This document shows positions 1-9,168 of a DNA stretch of 64,000 bases, piece by piece. Within the stretch, counting starts at the first letter, position 1; every line of letters begins with the position of its first letter. The stretch lies in the NCBI GenBank assembly GCA_019455065.1, contig JACFNC010000015.1:1-64000 (forward strand), given 5' to 3'. The stretch is from Rhodospirillales bacterium (GTDB lineage: Bacteria > Pseudomonadota > Alphaproteobacteria > Rhodospirillales > Magnetospirillaceae). Below the pieces are notes generated by a model, which saw only the letters and a program-made list of their open reading frames with translations, made no database searches and was not told the DNA's origin. The position numbers and the translations under genes were made by a program.

Positions 1-1
1 C

Positions 2-1147
<1,146 letters not shown>

Positions 1148-1154
1148 GCCGCCG

Positions 1155-1190
1155 CCCGGATTGCCGGGCCGGGCGCCCGGCAACGACGGC
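1155..1190. repeat. Palindromic repeat fragment between hslU and the XRE gene
   Basis: A short GC-rich inverted repeat with the pattern GGATTGCCGGG...CCCGGCAACGACGG. It resembles the right half of the larger repeat at 16466-16530. It sits between two convergent genes and has no T-run, so it is not a standard intrinsic terminator. Confidence 0.5.
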
Positions 1191-1197
1191 TGACTTG

Positions 1198-1566
1198 CTA
1201 GCGCTCGCCGCCCGGGGTTGCCCGCAACTCGGCCAGCATCCTGCGCACCACGTCCTCTGGCAGGTCGCGGATGGTGCGCGCCAGGCGGTTGGCGAGTTCC
1301 GTGGCGGCGGGGTCGAGCCCCGTGGTATCGACGACGACGCGCGGATGGGAGATCTCGGCCAGCCGCTTCAGCTCCTCGACCTCGTCCCAGATGATGCCGA
1401 GGCAGCCCGCGACCTGCATGACCAGCCCCGGGCTCGGCCGCCCGCGTCGCCCGTGTTCCAGCGCCGAAAGATAGGCCGGGGAGACGTGGAGCTGGGCCGC
1501 CATGCGCTTCAGCGTGATGCCACGCTCGGCGCGCAGGCGGCGCAGCCTCTCGCCGAACGGCGTCAC
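1198..1566 (-). CDS. XRE-family helix-turn-helix transcriptional regulator
   Basis: A 122-residue cytoplasmic protein with an N-terminal HTH_3/XRE domain (about residues 3-60: FGERLRRLRAERGITLKRMA then VSPAYLSALEHGRRG). The C-terminal half is charged and helical and matches no domain I recognise. The start is the GTG at 1566, which overlaps the TGA of the upstream Smr gene in a GTGA arrangement, so the two are probably translationally coupled. The open frame continues upstream to 1743, but that part is a shadow of the Smr gene. The regulated target is unknown. An HTH gene next to an Smr gene is a pairing I recall from other alphaproteobacteria, but I cannot verify that here. Confidence 0.88.
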   Translation of the reverse strand: MTPFGERLRRLRAERGITLKRMAAQLHVSPAYLSALEHGRRGRPSPGLVMQVAGCLGIIWDEVEELKRLAEISHPRVVVDTTGLDPAATELANRLARTIRDLPEDVVRRMLAELRATPGGER

Positions 1567-2123
1567 GTGCGCTGCCGCTTTAGCAGAACGTAGAGGGCAC
1601 CCTCGCCTCCGTCCTTGGGTCGGGCATGGGAGAACCCGAGGACCAGGCGGCGCAGCGCCGGCTCGTTGAGCCAGCGCGGCACCATGGCGCGCAGCACGCC
1701 CGTGCCTTCGCGCAGGCCCTTGCCGGTCACCACGAGGACGCAACGTTTGCCGACACCCTGGCTGCGCGTCACGAAGTCGGAGAGCGCCGCGTATGCGGCG
1801 CCCTGGGTGAGGCCATGGAGGTCGAGCTTCGCTTCGACCGGGAGACGGCCCCGCCGTAGACGCGTCGCCGTCGCGCGGTCCAGCCCCGACGAATCCCCGT
1901 GGCCCGGAAGATCGGCCGGCGTCTGGCGGAAAGCGCGCGCCGGCCCGGCACTCGGCGGGGCGATGGGATCGGGTTTGGCGGAAGGGGCTGGCGCGGGGGG
2001 CGCCTCGTCCTCCGGCGGGGGGCGCCCGTCCAGCGGCACCGCGTCGCGCACCACCGCCCGCCAGACCCTCAGCTCCTCGGCGGTGACGCTGCGCAGGCGC
2101 CGGACCCGGCCGTCGTCAGCCAT
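1563..2123 (-). CDS. Smr (MutS2-related) domain protein, probable nuclease
   Basis: A 186-residue protein. The first ~95 residues are a Pro/Ala-rich, probably disordered region. The C-terminal half is an Smr domain with its signature LDLHGLT (about residue 100) and the VVTGKG motif, followed by VPRWLNEP and FSHARPKDGGEGALYVLLK. Stand-alone Smr proteins are linked to DNA or RNA nicking, but the substrate here is unknown. The ATG at 2123 overlaps the end of lutC (ATGGCTGA), and the 3' end overlaps the XRE gene, so these look like the tail of the lut operon transcript. Confidence 0.92.
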   Translation of the reverse strand: MADDGRVRRLRSVTAEELRVWRAVVRDAVPLDGRPPPEDEAPPAPAPSAKPDPIAPPSAGPARAFRQTPADLPGHGDSSGLDRATATRLRRGRLPVEAKLDLHGLTQGAAYAALSDFVTRSQGVGKRCVLVVTGKGLREGTGVLRAMVPRWLNEPALRRLVLGFSHARPKDGGEGALYVLLKRQRT

Positions 2124-2778
2124 CGACGATCACGATGTGCAGCCGGCGCGGCCCGTGGGCGCCGAGTTGGATGGTCTGTTCGATGTCGCCGGTGCGCGAT
2201 GGCCCGGTGACCATGTTGACGGTGCGCGGCATTCCCGTCGGCAGGGCGCGAATTCTTCGCCATGCCTCCTCGTAGGTGCCGACGATATCGCGCGCGGCCA
2301 ACACTACGACGTGGGTGTCGGGCAGGAAGTTGAGGCCGGTCGGAGTGTCCGGAGCCGACAGCAGGACCAGCGTGCCGGTTTCCGCCACCCCGGCGAACGC
2401 CGGCACGACCGCCGCCTGGTCCTCCGGCCCCGCGTTGGCGAAGCGCGGGGCGAGTCCCGCCGCCGCCCAGTCGCAGGCGCCCTCGAGGGCGGGCGCCGCC
2501 ACCAGGCCGGGCGGAGGCTCGTGCTGCACCAGATAGCTCGCCACCGCCGCCGGCACGTCCGCGGGCGTCGGCACCCGGACCACGGTCGATGCCACCTCGG
2601 CGGCCATGGCCGCGAACATCTCGACTTGGCGGTCGGGCGAAACCTGGGCCCGTGCCGGCACCGGATTGGCCGGCGGCCGGGCAAGCCGCTCCCGGACCCC
2701 GCGCAGGCGCTCAGCCGACGCTTCGCCGCGACCGAGCGCGCGGCGGATGGTCGAGAGAACGCGGTCGCGGTCGTTCAT
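2116..2778 (-). CDS. lutC: Lactate utilization protein C (LutC/YkgG family)
   Basis: A 220-residue LUD-domain protein of the LutABC system, which oxidises L-lactate to pyruvate. Visible family features are a helical N-terminus (MNDRDRVLSTIRRALGRG), AGVAETGTLVLLS around residues 128-140, FLPDTHVVVL, and the closing MVTGPSRTGDIE...LGAHGPRRLHIVIV segment. The start ATG at 2778 lies two bases after the stop of the small membrane protein upstream. The frame stays open to 3183, but that part does not resemble LutC. It is the last lut gene and overlaps the Smr gene. Confidence 0.95.
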   Translation of the reverse strand: MNDRDRVLSTIRRALGRGEASAERLRGVRERLARPPANPVPARAQVSPDRQVEMFAAMAAEVASTVVRVPTPADVPAAVASYLVQHEPPPGLVAAPALEGACDWAAAGLAPRFANAGPEDQAAVVPAFAGVAETGTLVLLSAPDTPTGLNFLPDTHVVVLAARDIVGTYEEAWRRIRALPTGMPRTVNMVTGPSRTGDIEQTIQLGAHGPRRLHIVIVDG

Positions 2779-2780
2779 GG

Positions 2781-3227
2781 TCAGCCCTCCGCCTGGACCA
2801 GCGTTTCGCGCACGAACCGCCGCCAATTGCCCTTTGGGGCGAGACAGCTTTGCGGCCGCGGCCCGCGCAGGATCAGGGCCACTCCGCCGCCGCCCCAAAG
2901 GGCGTCCAGCGCCTCGGGGCCGGCCCGCAGCAGGGCCGTTGCGCGCTGGCCGATGCGATAGGCGACCCAGCGCCGCAGTCCCAGCAGCAGCACCGGTACG
3001 CTGACCGCCATCGACGCGATGCCGCCCGCCAGGCCGGTGAACACCAGCACCCCGAGATTGCCCAGCATCAGGAGCAGCAGCGGCCCCAGACTGTCCCATT
3101 CGCTGTGCACGGGAGAACCCGGGCGCGCCAGCGCCGCAGGGTCGGTCGCCAAAGTCACGAGGCCGGTCCGGTGCGCCGTGCAAAGCACGTCGTGGAGCCG
3201 GTCGTCGGGGTGCACGGTGGCATCCAT
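2781..3227 (-). CDS. Unknown small membrane protein between lutB and lutC
   Basis: A 148-residue protein that I do not recognise. Residues 1-47 are hydrophilic (MDATVHPDDRLHDVL...). Residues about 48-84 form one long or two closely packed hydrophobic segments. The C-terminal part ends in basic residues (KGNWRRFVRETL). The ATG at 3227 follows the lutB stop by 5 bases, and the stop at 2781 precedes the lutC ATG by 2 bases, so it is an integral operon member. By position it could help anchor the soluble Lut proteins to the membrane or the electron-transport chain, but that is inference only. Confidence 0.75.
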   Translation of the reverse strand: MDATVHPDDRLHDVLCTAHRTGLVTLATDPAALARPGSPVHSEWDSLGPLLLLMLGNLGVLVFTGLAGGIASMAVSVPVLLLGLRRWVAYRIGQRATALLRAGPEALDALWGGGGVALILRGPRPQSCLAPKGNWRRFVRETLVQAEG

Positions 3228-3232
3228 CGGCG

Positions 3233-4657
3233 TCAGGGCCTCCGTTTCCCGGCCGCCCACTGGCTCAGGAAGGTGCGCCCTTGCGGCGCGGGAAGGTCGC
3301 GCGCCCGCGTCCATCCGCCGGCCAGGGGCAGCTTGGCGAAGCGGCCGCCGCGGCGCCGCGCGAGCCAGGCCAGCCCCGCCATGCCGGCGTCCGCGAACAG
3401 CCGGTAGAGGGCCGGCCGCCGTGCCAGCCACGCCCACAGGCGCAGCGCCGCGCGGGCGCGAAGCGGCGGCAGGTGGCGCTCGAATTCGCGCTCGCGCCAG
3501 TGCCGCAGCATCTTGGGCAGCGGTATGCGCATCGGACACACCGCCTCGCAACGGCCGCACAGGCTGGACGCGTTGGGCAGGTGGTGGGCTTCCTCGAGCC
3601 CGACCAGGGCCGGCGTCAGCACCGAACCCATCGGGCCGGAATAGACCCAGCCATAGGCATGGCCGCCGGCGGCGCCGTAGACGGGGCAATGGTTGAGGCA
3701 GGCGGCGCAGCGGATGCACCGCAGCATGTCCTGAAACTCTCCGCCCAGCATGTTGCTGCGCCCGTTGTCGAGCAGCACCACGTGAAACTGCTCCGGCCCG
3801 TCGAGGTCGCCCGGCCGACGAGGCCCGGCGACGAAGGTTGTATAGGACGAGAACTCCTGCCCGGTGGCGGACCGCGCCAGCAGCCGCAACACCGTCATGG
3901 CGTCATCGAGCGTCGGCACGACCTTTTCGATGCCGGTGAGCACGATGTGCACCCGGGGCAAGGTCATGGTGAGATCGGCGTTTCCCTCGTTGGTGACGAG
4001 AGCGACCGAGCCGGTTTCCGCGATCAGCAGGTTCGCCCCGGTGATGCCGACGTCGGCGGCCAGGAAGCGCTGGCGCAGCACCGCGCGGGCCTCATCGAGC
4101 AGTTGCCGCGGCTCGTCGAGGGGCCGCTCCGGCGGCAGGTCGCGGTGATTGGCCATGAAGGCGTCGGCGACGTGCCGGCGGTTCAGGTGAATGGCGGGGG
4201 CGATGATGTGGCTCGGCGGTTCGTCGCGCAGCTGGATGATGTACTCGCCGAGATCGGTCTCGATGGGCTCGACGGCGTGCCGCTCGAGGAACGGGTTGAG
4301 GGCGATCTCCTCGGCCACCATCGACTTGCTCTTGGTGACCGTGCGGGCGCCGGCGGCACGGCAGATGTCGAGGATGACCTGCCGCGCCGATGCGGCGTCG
4401 CGGCACCAGTGGACCTTGCCGCCCTGCTCGACGACCTTTGCCTCGAACGCCTCGAGGTAGAGGTCGAGGTTATCCAGCGTATGGTTCTTGAGATCGCGGG
4501 CGACGTCGCGCAATTGCTCGAATTCGGGCATGCGGCGGGCCGCCACGCCGCGCTTCACCCGGAATCCGGTCTTGAGCATGCCCAGGGCCTGCTGGAGCGC
4601 GGCGTCGTCCAGCGCCCGGCGCGCCCCCTCGCGAAAGGCGTGGCTGGTGGGAAGCAT
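3233..4657 (-). CDS. lutB: Lactate utilization iron-sulfur protein LutB
   Basis: A 474-residue LUD-domain protein with two 4Fe-4S motifs, the electron-transfer part of LutABC. The N-terminal two thirds is the LUD domain (KSKSMVAEEIALN, ETDLGEYIIQL, ITGANLLIAETGSVALVTNEG). The C-terminal third carries CIRCAACLNHCPVYG (about residues 308-322) and LCGRCEAVCPMRIPLP. The start ATG at 4657 shares one base with the lutA stop (TGATG). The longer upstream frame is a shadow of lutA. LutB normally acts in the cytoplasm or at the inner membrane face with LutA and LutC. Confidence 0.96.
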   Translation of the reverse strand: MLPTSHAFREGARRALDDAALQQALGMLKTGFRVKRGVAARRMPEFEQLRDVARDLKNHTLDNLDLYLEAFEAKVVEQGGKVHWCRDAASARQVILDICRAAGARTVTKSKSMVAEEIALNPFLERHAVEPIETDLGEYIIQLRDEPPSHIIAPAIHLNRRHVADAFMANHRDLPPERPLDEPRQLLDEARAVLRQRFLAADVGITGANLLIAETGSVALVTNEGNADLTMTLPRVHIVLTGIEKVVPTLDDAMTVLRLLARSATGQEFSSYTTFVAGPRRPGDLDGPEQFHVVLLDNGRSNMLGGEFQDMLRCIRCAACLNHCPVYGAAGGHAYGWVYSGPMGSVLTPALVGLEEAHHLPNASSLCGRCEAVCPMRIPLPKMLRHWREREFERHLPPLRARAALRLWAWLARRPALYRLFADAGMAGLAWLARRRGGRFAKLPLAGGWTRARDLPAPQGRTFLSQWAAGKRRP

Positions 4658-5424
4658 CAGCCCTCCTCCGCCTCGCCGATCGCCGGCCCCGTGGCGGCGC
4701 CCGCCAGCACCTCGGCGACGTGGCGCACCTTCACCGGCGAGCCCATGCGCTGCAGCCGGCCGGCGATGTTCATCAGGCAACCGAGATCGCCGGCCAGCAG
4801 CGTATCGGCGCCGGTGGCCACGACGTCCTCGGCCTTGTCGCCGACCATTTTTTCGGAAATCTCCGGGTACTTGACGCAGAAGGTCCCGCCGAAGCCGCAG
4901 CATTCCTCGGGCTGCGCCAGCTCCTTGATCTCCAGGCCGCTCACCTTGCGCAACAGGCGGCGCGGCTGCTCGCGCACGCCCAGCTCGCGCAACCCGGAGC
5001 AGGAATCGTGGTAGGCGACGGTGCCGGCGTACCCGACCGGACCAAGCTCGATCTCGAGCATATCGGACAAGAAGGACGTCAGCTCCCAGGTCCGGCCGGC
5101 CAGGTCGTCGGCACGGCCGCGCATCTCGGGGTCGTCGGCGAACAGAGCAGGGTAATGCCGGCGGATCATCGCCGCGCAGGAACCGGACGGCACCACCACG
5201 TAATCGTAGCCGGCGAAAACGGTGATGACCCGTCGCGCAAGTTCGGTGGCGTCGGTTCGGTCACCCGAATTGTAGGCCGGCTGGCCGCAGCAGGTCTGCG
5301 CCGCCGGCACCTCGACCAGGCAACCCGCGTCCTCCAGCAGCTTGACCGCGGAAAAGCCCACGGTCGGCCGGAACAGATCGACGAGGCAGGTCACGAACAG
5401 GCCGACCCGGGGTCTTGACGGCAT
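4657..5424 (-). CDS. lutA: Lactate utilization protein A (CCG-domain Fe-S protein)
   Basis: A 255-residue protein with two cysteine-rich CCG domains. The first is near residues 40-48 (AQTCCGQPAYNSG), with an SCAAM segment at about 83; the second is near 165-185 (EECCGFGGTFCVKYPE). These bind iron-sulfur clusters in this family, which includes LutA and the GlcF/GlpC-type subunits. The gene starts 12 bases after the mltA stop and is coupled to lutB by a TGATG overlap, giving the order lutA-lutB-unknown-lutC. No lactate-responsive lutR regulator or lactate permease is visible nearby. Confidence 0.95.
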   Translation of the reverse strand: MPSRPRVGLFVTCLVDLFRPTVGFSAVKLLEDAGCLVEVPAAQTCCGQPAYNSGDRTDATELARRVITVFAGYDYVVVPSGSCAAMIRRHYPALFADDPEMRGRADDLAGRTWELTSFLSDMLEIELGPVGYAGTVAYHDSCSGLRELGVREQPRRLLRKVSGLEIKELAQPEECCGFGGTFCVKYPEISEKMVGDKAEDVVATGADTLLAGDLGCLMNIAGRLQRMGSPVKVRHVAEVLAGAATGPAIGEAEEG

Positions 5425-5436
5425 GGTTTTTCGTCC

Positions 5437-6672
5437 TCAGCGCGCGGCGGCATCCTTCAGCGTCCGCCCCTCAGGATGTTCCCCGGCGGCGGCAATGGCA
5501 AGCCCGCGACCGGACATCGCCGGCGCCGTGGCGCGCGGCAACAGCAGGTAGTATTCACCGCGGCTCTTCATGCGCCCCGCCTTTTCGAAGGCCGCGGCGC
5601 CGAAGCCCCAGAAGAAGTCGCCGCGCACGGGACCGGTAATGGCGGACCCGGTGTCCTGGGCCACCATCAGCCGGTCGAGTGGGCGGCCATCGGGATCGCG
5701 CGCGCTGAGCCAGAGGGGTATCCCCAGCGGGACGTGGCGGAGATCAACGGCGAGGCTGCGTTCCGGGGTCAGAGCCACGCCCTGCGCGCCGATCGGACCC
5801 TCGCCCTCGAGTTCCCGGAAGAAAATGTAGCGCCCGTTCCTGGCCAACAGGCCGGGGGCCTCGTCGGGATGGGCGCGCAGCCAGGCCAGGATCGACTGCA
5901 TGGACGCCTCGCCGGGACGGATGCGGCCGGTATCGAGAAGCAGCCGGCCGATGCCCAGAAAGGGCTGGCCGTTGCTGGCGGCAAAGCCCACATGGGCCGT
6001 ACCGCCGTCGTCCAGGGTGACGCGGCCGGAACCCTGGATGTGCAGGAGCAGGGCGTCGAGCGGGTCATCCACCCAGAGGATTGGCTGCGCCATGCCGTCG
6101 AGCGCGCCACTCTCGATCTCGGCGCGGGTGGGGTAGGGCCGCAGCTTGCCGGCGGCGAGCTGGCCGGTGATGGTCTCGCCCTTCCACGCCGGCTTGAACT
6201 GTCCCAGATCGACGGTCACGAGGTCGCTCGGCCGGCCGTGGATGGGCACCGTGTACCGCCCGCCCGCCTGACGGGAGCCGCGCAGTTCGGCGACGTAGTA
6301 GCCGGTGAAAAGCCCGTCGCTGCGCCCGTTGTTGGCGGCCCGATACGGTACGAACCACGCTGCGAGCCAGGCGCGCACGGCCGCCTCGTCGCCATCCGGA
6401 ACGCCGTTCAGGGCATTGCAGGGCAGGCGCCAGTCGGCGCCGGTTCCGCCCAAATCGCGCGGCCCGACCGGCCGTTCGGGCGGCAACGCCAAAAGCCGCG
6501 CGCAGGAACGCCGAAGCGCCGGCAGCGCCTCGGCGACGCGATCGTCGCGCCATCCGGGCAGGGAAGAAAAATCCACGCGCTGCAGGGTAAGCCTGTCGGC
6601 CGGCGGCGGGGCTTCCGCGCACGAGGCCAGCGCCAGCAGGGCCGCGCCGGCGGCCAGCCGCCACCAGCGCAC
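5437..6672 (-). CDS. mltA: Membrane-bound lytic murein transglycosylase A
   Basis: A 411-residue lipoprotein-type enzyme that cleaves peptidoglycan between MurNAc and GlcNAc, leaving 1,6-anhydro ends. The N-terminus MRWWRLAAGAALLALASCAE has a lipobox-like LASC, suggesting lipidation at Cys18. The MltA domain spans about residues 110-270 (GLFTGYYVAELRGSR, ILWVDDPLDALLLHIQGSG). The C-terminal 3D domain holds the catalytic Asp in AQDTGSAITGPVRGDFFWG. The stop of the upstream Tim44-like gene is only a few bases away, so the two are likely co-transcribed. Confidence 0.96.
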   Translation of the reverse strand: MRWWRLAAGAALLALASCAEAPPPADRLTLQRVDFSSLPGWRDDRVAEALPALRRSCARLLALPPERPVGPRDLGGTGADWRLPCNALNGVPDGDEAAVRAWLAAWFVPYRAANNGRSDGLFTGYYVAELRGSRQAGGRYTVPIHGRPSDLVTVDLGQFKPAWKGETITGQLAAGKLRPYPTRAEIESGALDGMAQPILWVDDPLDALLLHIQGSGRVTLDDGGTAHVGFAASNGQPFLGIGRLLLDTGRIRPGEASMQSILAWLRAHPDEAPGLLARNGRYIFFRELEGEGPIGAQGVALTPERSLAVDLRHVPLGIPLWLSARDPDGRPLDRLMVAQDTGSAITGPVRGDFFWGFGAAAFEKAGRMKSRGEYYLLLPRATAPAMSGRGLAIAAAGEHPEGRTLKDAAAR

Positions 6673-6675
6673 GGC

Positions 6676-7353
6676 TCAGTCTTCCGGACTGCGGGTGGCG
6701 ACGAGAAACCAGTTGGGGTCGCGCGAACGGGTGTCGCGCGAGAAGGTCCAGATGTCGATGACCTCGGCGATCCGCGTGGGATCCCCTTCGATGACCTCGC
6801 CATTGGCGTCGCGGACCGCGTTGATCTGTTCGCTGACGAATTTCAACGTGACCACGGCGTTGCGGCCATCGATCTTGGCCTCCTCGAAATCCACGGACTT
6901 GATGGACACCAGTTCGGTCTGCAACGTCTCGCCGGCCGCCTTGCGGGCCTGAACAGCGGCCTCGAAATTGGCGAACACCTGATCTTCGAGCAGCGGGCGC
7001 AGGACCTCGGTATCGCCCGCGGCATAGGCTCCGACGATCATGCCGAAGGCCGCCCGCGCGCCTTCGAGGAAGCCCTCGGGCGAAAACGACGGATCAGCGA
7101 TCTGTATCTGCGTCAGTCCGGCGGCAGCCGGTCCCCCATAGGTCGCCGCCACCGCGTCGCCGGTCTGCCGGCGCCGGTCGGGCAGCTCGACCACGTTGTC
7201 CTTGGCTGGCGCCTGCTGCCCGCGCGCGAACGGATCCGGGCGCTGGCGCTCATGGCCGGTACGCCGGCCCAGCACGCTGCGCAGACGCAGCACCAGGAAG
7301 GCAGCCACCATGGCGAAAAAAATGATATCTATGAACTGAAAGCCGTCGTTCAT
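6676..7353 (-). CDS. Tim44/TimA-family membrane adaptor protein
   Basis: A 225-residue protein with a single N-terminal membrane segment (FQFIDIIFFAMVAAFLVLRL), a basic/Pro linker, and a Tim44-like domain over about residues 80-225 (FLEGARAAFGMIVGAYAAGD, LRPLLEDQVFANFEAAV, VVTLKFVSEQINAVRD). Bacterial members are thought to act at the inner membrane as adaptors, but the exact role is unclear. The ATG at 7353 places the membrane helix right at the start; a GTG three codons upstream is also possible. It is transcribed away from fxsA and together with mltA. Confidence 0.92.
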   Translation of the reverse strand: MNDGFQFIDIIFFAMVAAFLVLRLRSVLGRRTGHERQRPDPFARGQQAPAKDNVVELPDRRRQTGDAVAATYGGPAAAGLTQIQIADPSFSPEGFLEGARAAFGMIVGAYAAGDTEVLRPLLEDQVFANFEAAVQARKAAGETLQTELVSIKSVDFEEAKIDGRNAVVTLKFVSEQINAVRDANGEVIEGDPTRIAEVIDIWTFSRDTRSRDPNWFLVATRSPED

Positions 7354-7493
7354 GGTTCCCACATTCAGGACGCGTCCGCGGGATGGCGGCGGCTTATCCT
7401 GAGCTTTGGCCTCAACTGGTCAGGTCCCCCTCAATCGGAGACCGGCGGCGGACTCCGTACTGTAAATAAGCGGTTGGTAGGTAAAGAGCAAGC

Positions 7494-7937
7494 ATGGGCT
7501 GGTTGACAATCGGGGCGATTCTCCTGGTGCCCCTCATCGAGATCGCGGTTTTCATCCAGGTCGCGGGGCTGATCGGCCTGGGCTCGGCAATCCTGTTGGC
7601 GATCGGCGCCGGGGTGGCCGGAATTTGGCTGGTCCGCCGGCAGGGCTTCTCGGTGCTGAGCCGCGCACAGGCCAGCATCGAGCGGGGCGAGGCGCCGGTG
7701 GCGGAGGTGTTCGACGGGCTTTGTCTGCTCATCGCTGGCGGGCTGCTTCTGCTTCCAGGGCTGGTCAGCGACGTCTTCGCGATTCTGTTGCTCGTACCCG
7801 CGCTACGTGCCTGGCTGCGCATCTGGCTGGGCCGGCAGGCCAAGGCGCGGCATGAGGTGGTGGTGACGGAAGGCCGGCGCACGACGACCATCGTCGAGGG
7901 AGATTTCCGCGTTCTGGACGAAGACGAGCGCCGCTGA
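7494..7937 (+). CDS. fxsA: FxsA family membrane protein
   Basis: A 147-residue inner-membrane protein with three to four hydrophobic segments (GWLTIGAILLVPLIEIAVFI, an IGLGSAILLAIGAGVAGIWL helix, and LLIAGGLLLLPGLVSDVFAI). The family signature LxxxPGxxxD appears as LLLPGLVSD, and the tail is basic and hydrophilic. E. coli FxsA was named for relieving F-plasmid exclusion of phage T7; its normal role is not established. The gene lies directly before secB, as in Caulobacter near the origin. Confidence 0.93.
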   Translation: MGWLTIGAILLVPLIEIAVFIQVAGLIGLGSAILLAIGAGVAGIWLVRRQGFSVLSRAQASIERGEAPVAEVFDGLCLLIAGGLLLLPGLVSDVFAILLLVPALRAWLRIWLGRQAKARHEVVVTEGRRTTTIVEGDFRVLDEDERR

Positions 7938-8003
7938 ATTTTCCGTGCGGTTGTACGGCGGCCTGATCCGTGCTAGCCGTTGGCCACGACAAGGGGAGTG
8001 TCC

Positions 8004-8489
8004 ATGACCGAAGAGAACGCCACACCGACCGCGCCCTCGATCAGCATCAACGGGCAATATATCAAGGATCTTTCTTTCGAAGCGCCCAACGCGCCGGCCA
8101 TCTTCTCAGAGCTCGGCCGGTCGGCGCCCGAGATCCCGATCCAGATCGACATCCGTGCCACGCAATTGCAGGACAATACCTACGAAGCGGTCCTGAACAT
8201 TCACGTCGAGGGCAAGGTCGCCGACAAGACGGCGTTCATCGTCGAGCTGGCCTATGCGGGGGTGTTCACCGTCAGCGTTCCGCAAGAGCATTTGCAGCCG
8301 GTGCTGCTGATCGAATGCCCGCGGCTGCTGTTCCCCTTTGCGCGCAACATCATCGCCGAGGTCACCCGCGACGGGGGATTCCCGCCCCTGATGATGCAGC
8401 CGGTCGATTTCGTGGCGCTCTATCGCCAGCGCATGGAACGGGTGGCGGCCGAACAACAGCAGGGCGGGCCGACGCTGGGCACCGCCTAG
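8004..8489 (+). CDS. secB: Protein-export chaperone SecB
   Basis: A 161-residue homotetrameric cytosolic chaperone that keeps preproteins unfolded and hands them to SecA. Family features are SINGQYIKDLSFEAPNAP near residue 15, the YEAVLNIHVEGKVADKTAF strands, LAYAGVF, LLIECPRLLFPFARNI and GGFPPLMMQPVDF. I chose the ATG at 8004 because AAGGGGAG lies five bases upstream; an upstream in-frame ATG at 7980 would add eight residues not typical of SecB. Confidence 0.97.
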   Translation: MTEENATPTAPSISINGQYIKDLSFEAPNAPAIFSELGRSAPEIPIQIDIRATQLQDNTYEAVLNIHVEGKVADKTAFIVELAYAGVFTVSVPQEHLQPVLLIECPRLLFPFARNIIAEVTRDGGFPPLMMQPVDFVALYRQRMERVAAEQQQGGPTLGTA

Positions 8490-8490
8490 G

Positions 8491-9168
8491 TCACTCCGCC
8501 TGTGACCACAAGGCGTTCTTGAGCTTGGCGACGAAGGCCTGATGCGCCTCCAGCTCGTCCGGGCTGGGGGCGTGGGGCCGAGCCGGCCGCGGCTCGCGGA
8601 CGATCGCCGTCGGCGACGCGATGGCCGCCCGCACGGCGGCCAGCTCCAACCCCGGCTGGCGCCCCCCGATCAGTTCCAGATAGACCTCGGCCAGGAGTTC
8701 CGCATCGAGCAGCGCCCCGTGTTTCGTGCGGGACGAGTTGTCGATCTCGAACCGGCGGCACAGCGCGTCGAGGTTGGCCTGGGCGCCGGGAAACCGTCGC
8801 CGTGCGATGGCCACCGTGTCGACCGCGCGTTGCCGCGGCAGCGGCGGGAAGCCGAGCCGCCCGATCTCGGCATTCACGAACCCCATGTCGAAGTCGGCGT
8901 TATGGATGACGAGGGGGTCGTTGCCGATGAATTCCAGGAAATCGCCCACCACTTCGGCGAATACCGGATGGCCGGCCAGGAATTCGGCCGACAGGCCATG
9001 AACGGCGAAGGCCTCGGTCGGCATGTCGCGCTCGGGATTGACGTATCGGTGGAAGTGACGGCCGGTCGGCAGATGGTTGATCAGCTCGACACAGCCGATC
9101 TCGACGATGCGATGACCGGCCGCCGGATCGAGGCCCGTCGTTTCCGTATCAAGGACGATTTCGCGCAT
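8491..9168 (-). CDS. dnaQ: DNA polymerase III epsilon subunit (3'-5' proofreading exonuclease)
   Basis: A 225-residue DEDDh exonuclease that proofreads for the replicative polymerase. The Exo I motif is at the start (VLDTETTGLD, residues 5-14), Exo II is HNADFDMGFVNAEIG, and Exo III with its His is KHGALLDAELLAEVY. The C-terminal region, after about residue 180, would bind the alpha subunit. The ATG at 9168 puts the exonuclease motif right at the N-terminus; in-frame codons up to 9201 are also possible. The first 88 bases overlap the end of coaE in another frame. It converges with secB. Confidence 0.96.
   Translation of the reverse strand: MREIVLDTETTGLDPAAGHRIVEIGCVELINHLPTGRHFHRYVNPERDMPTEAFAVHGLSAEFLAGHPVFAEVVGDFLEFIGNDPLVIHNADFDMGFVNAEIGRLGFPPLPRQRAVDTVAIARRRFPGAQANLDALCRRFEIDNSSRTKHGALLDAELLAEVYLELIGGRQPGLELAAVRAAIASPTAIVREPRPARPHAPSPDELEAHQAFVAKLKNALWSQAE

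Noticed and set aside
3774-3789. CACGTGAAAC half of a parS inside lutB
   Set aside because: Only the right half matches; parS function needs both half-sites.
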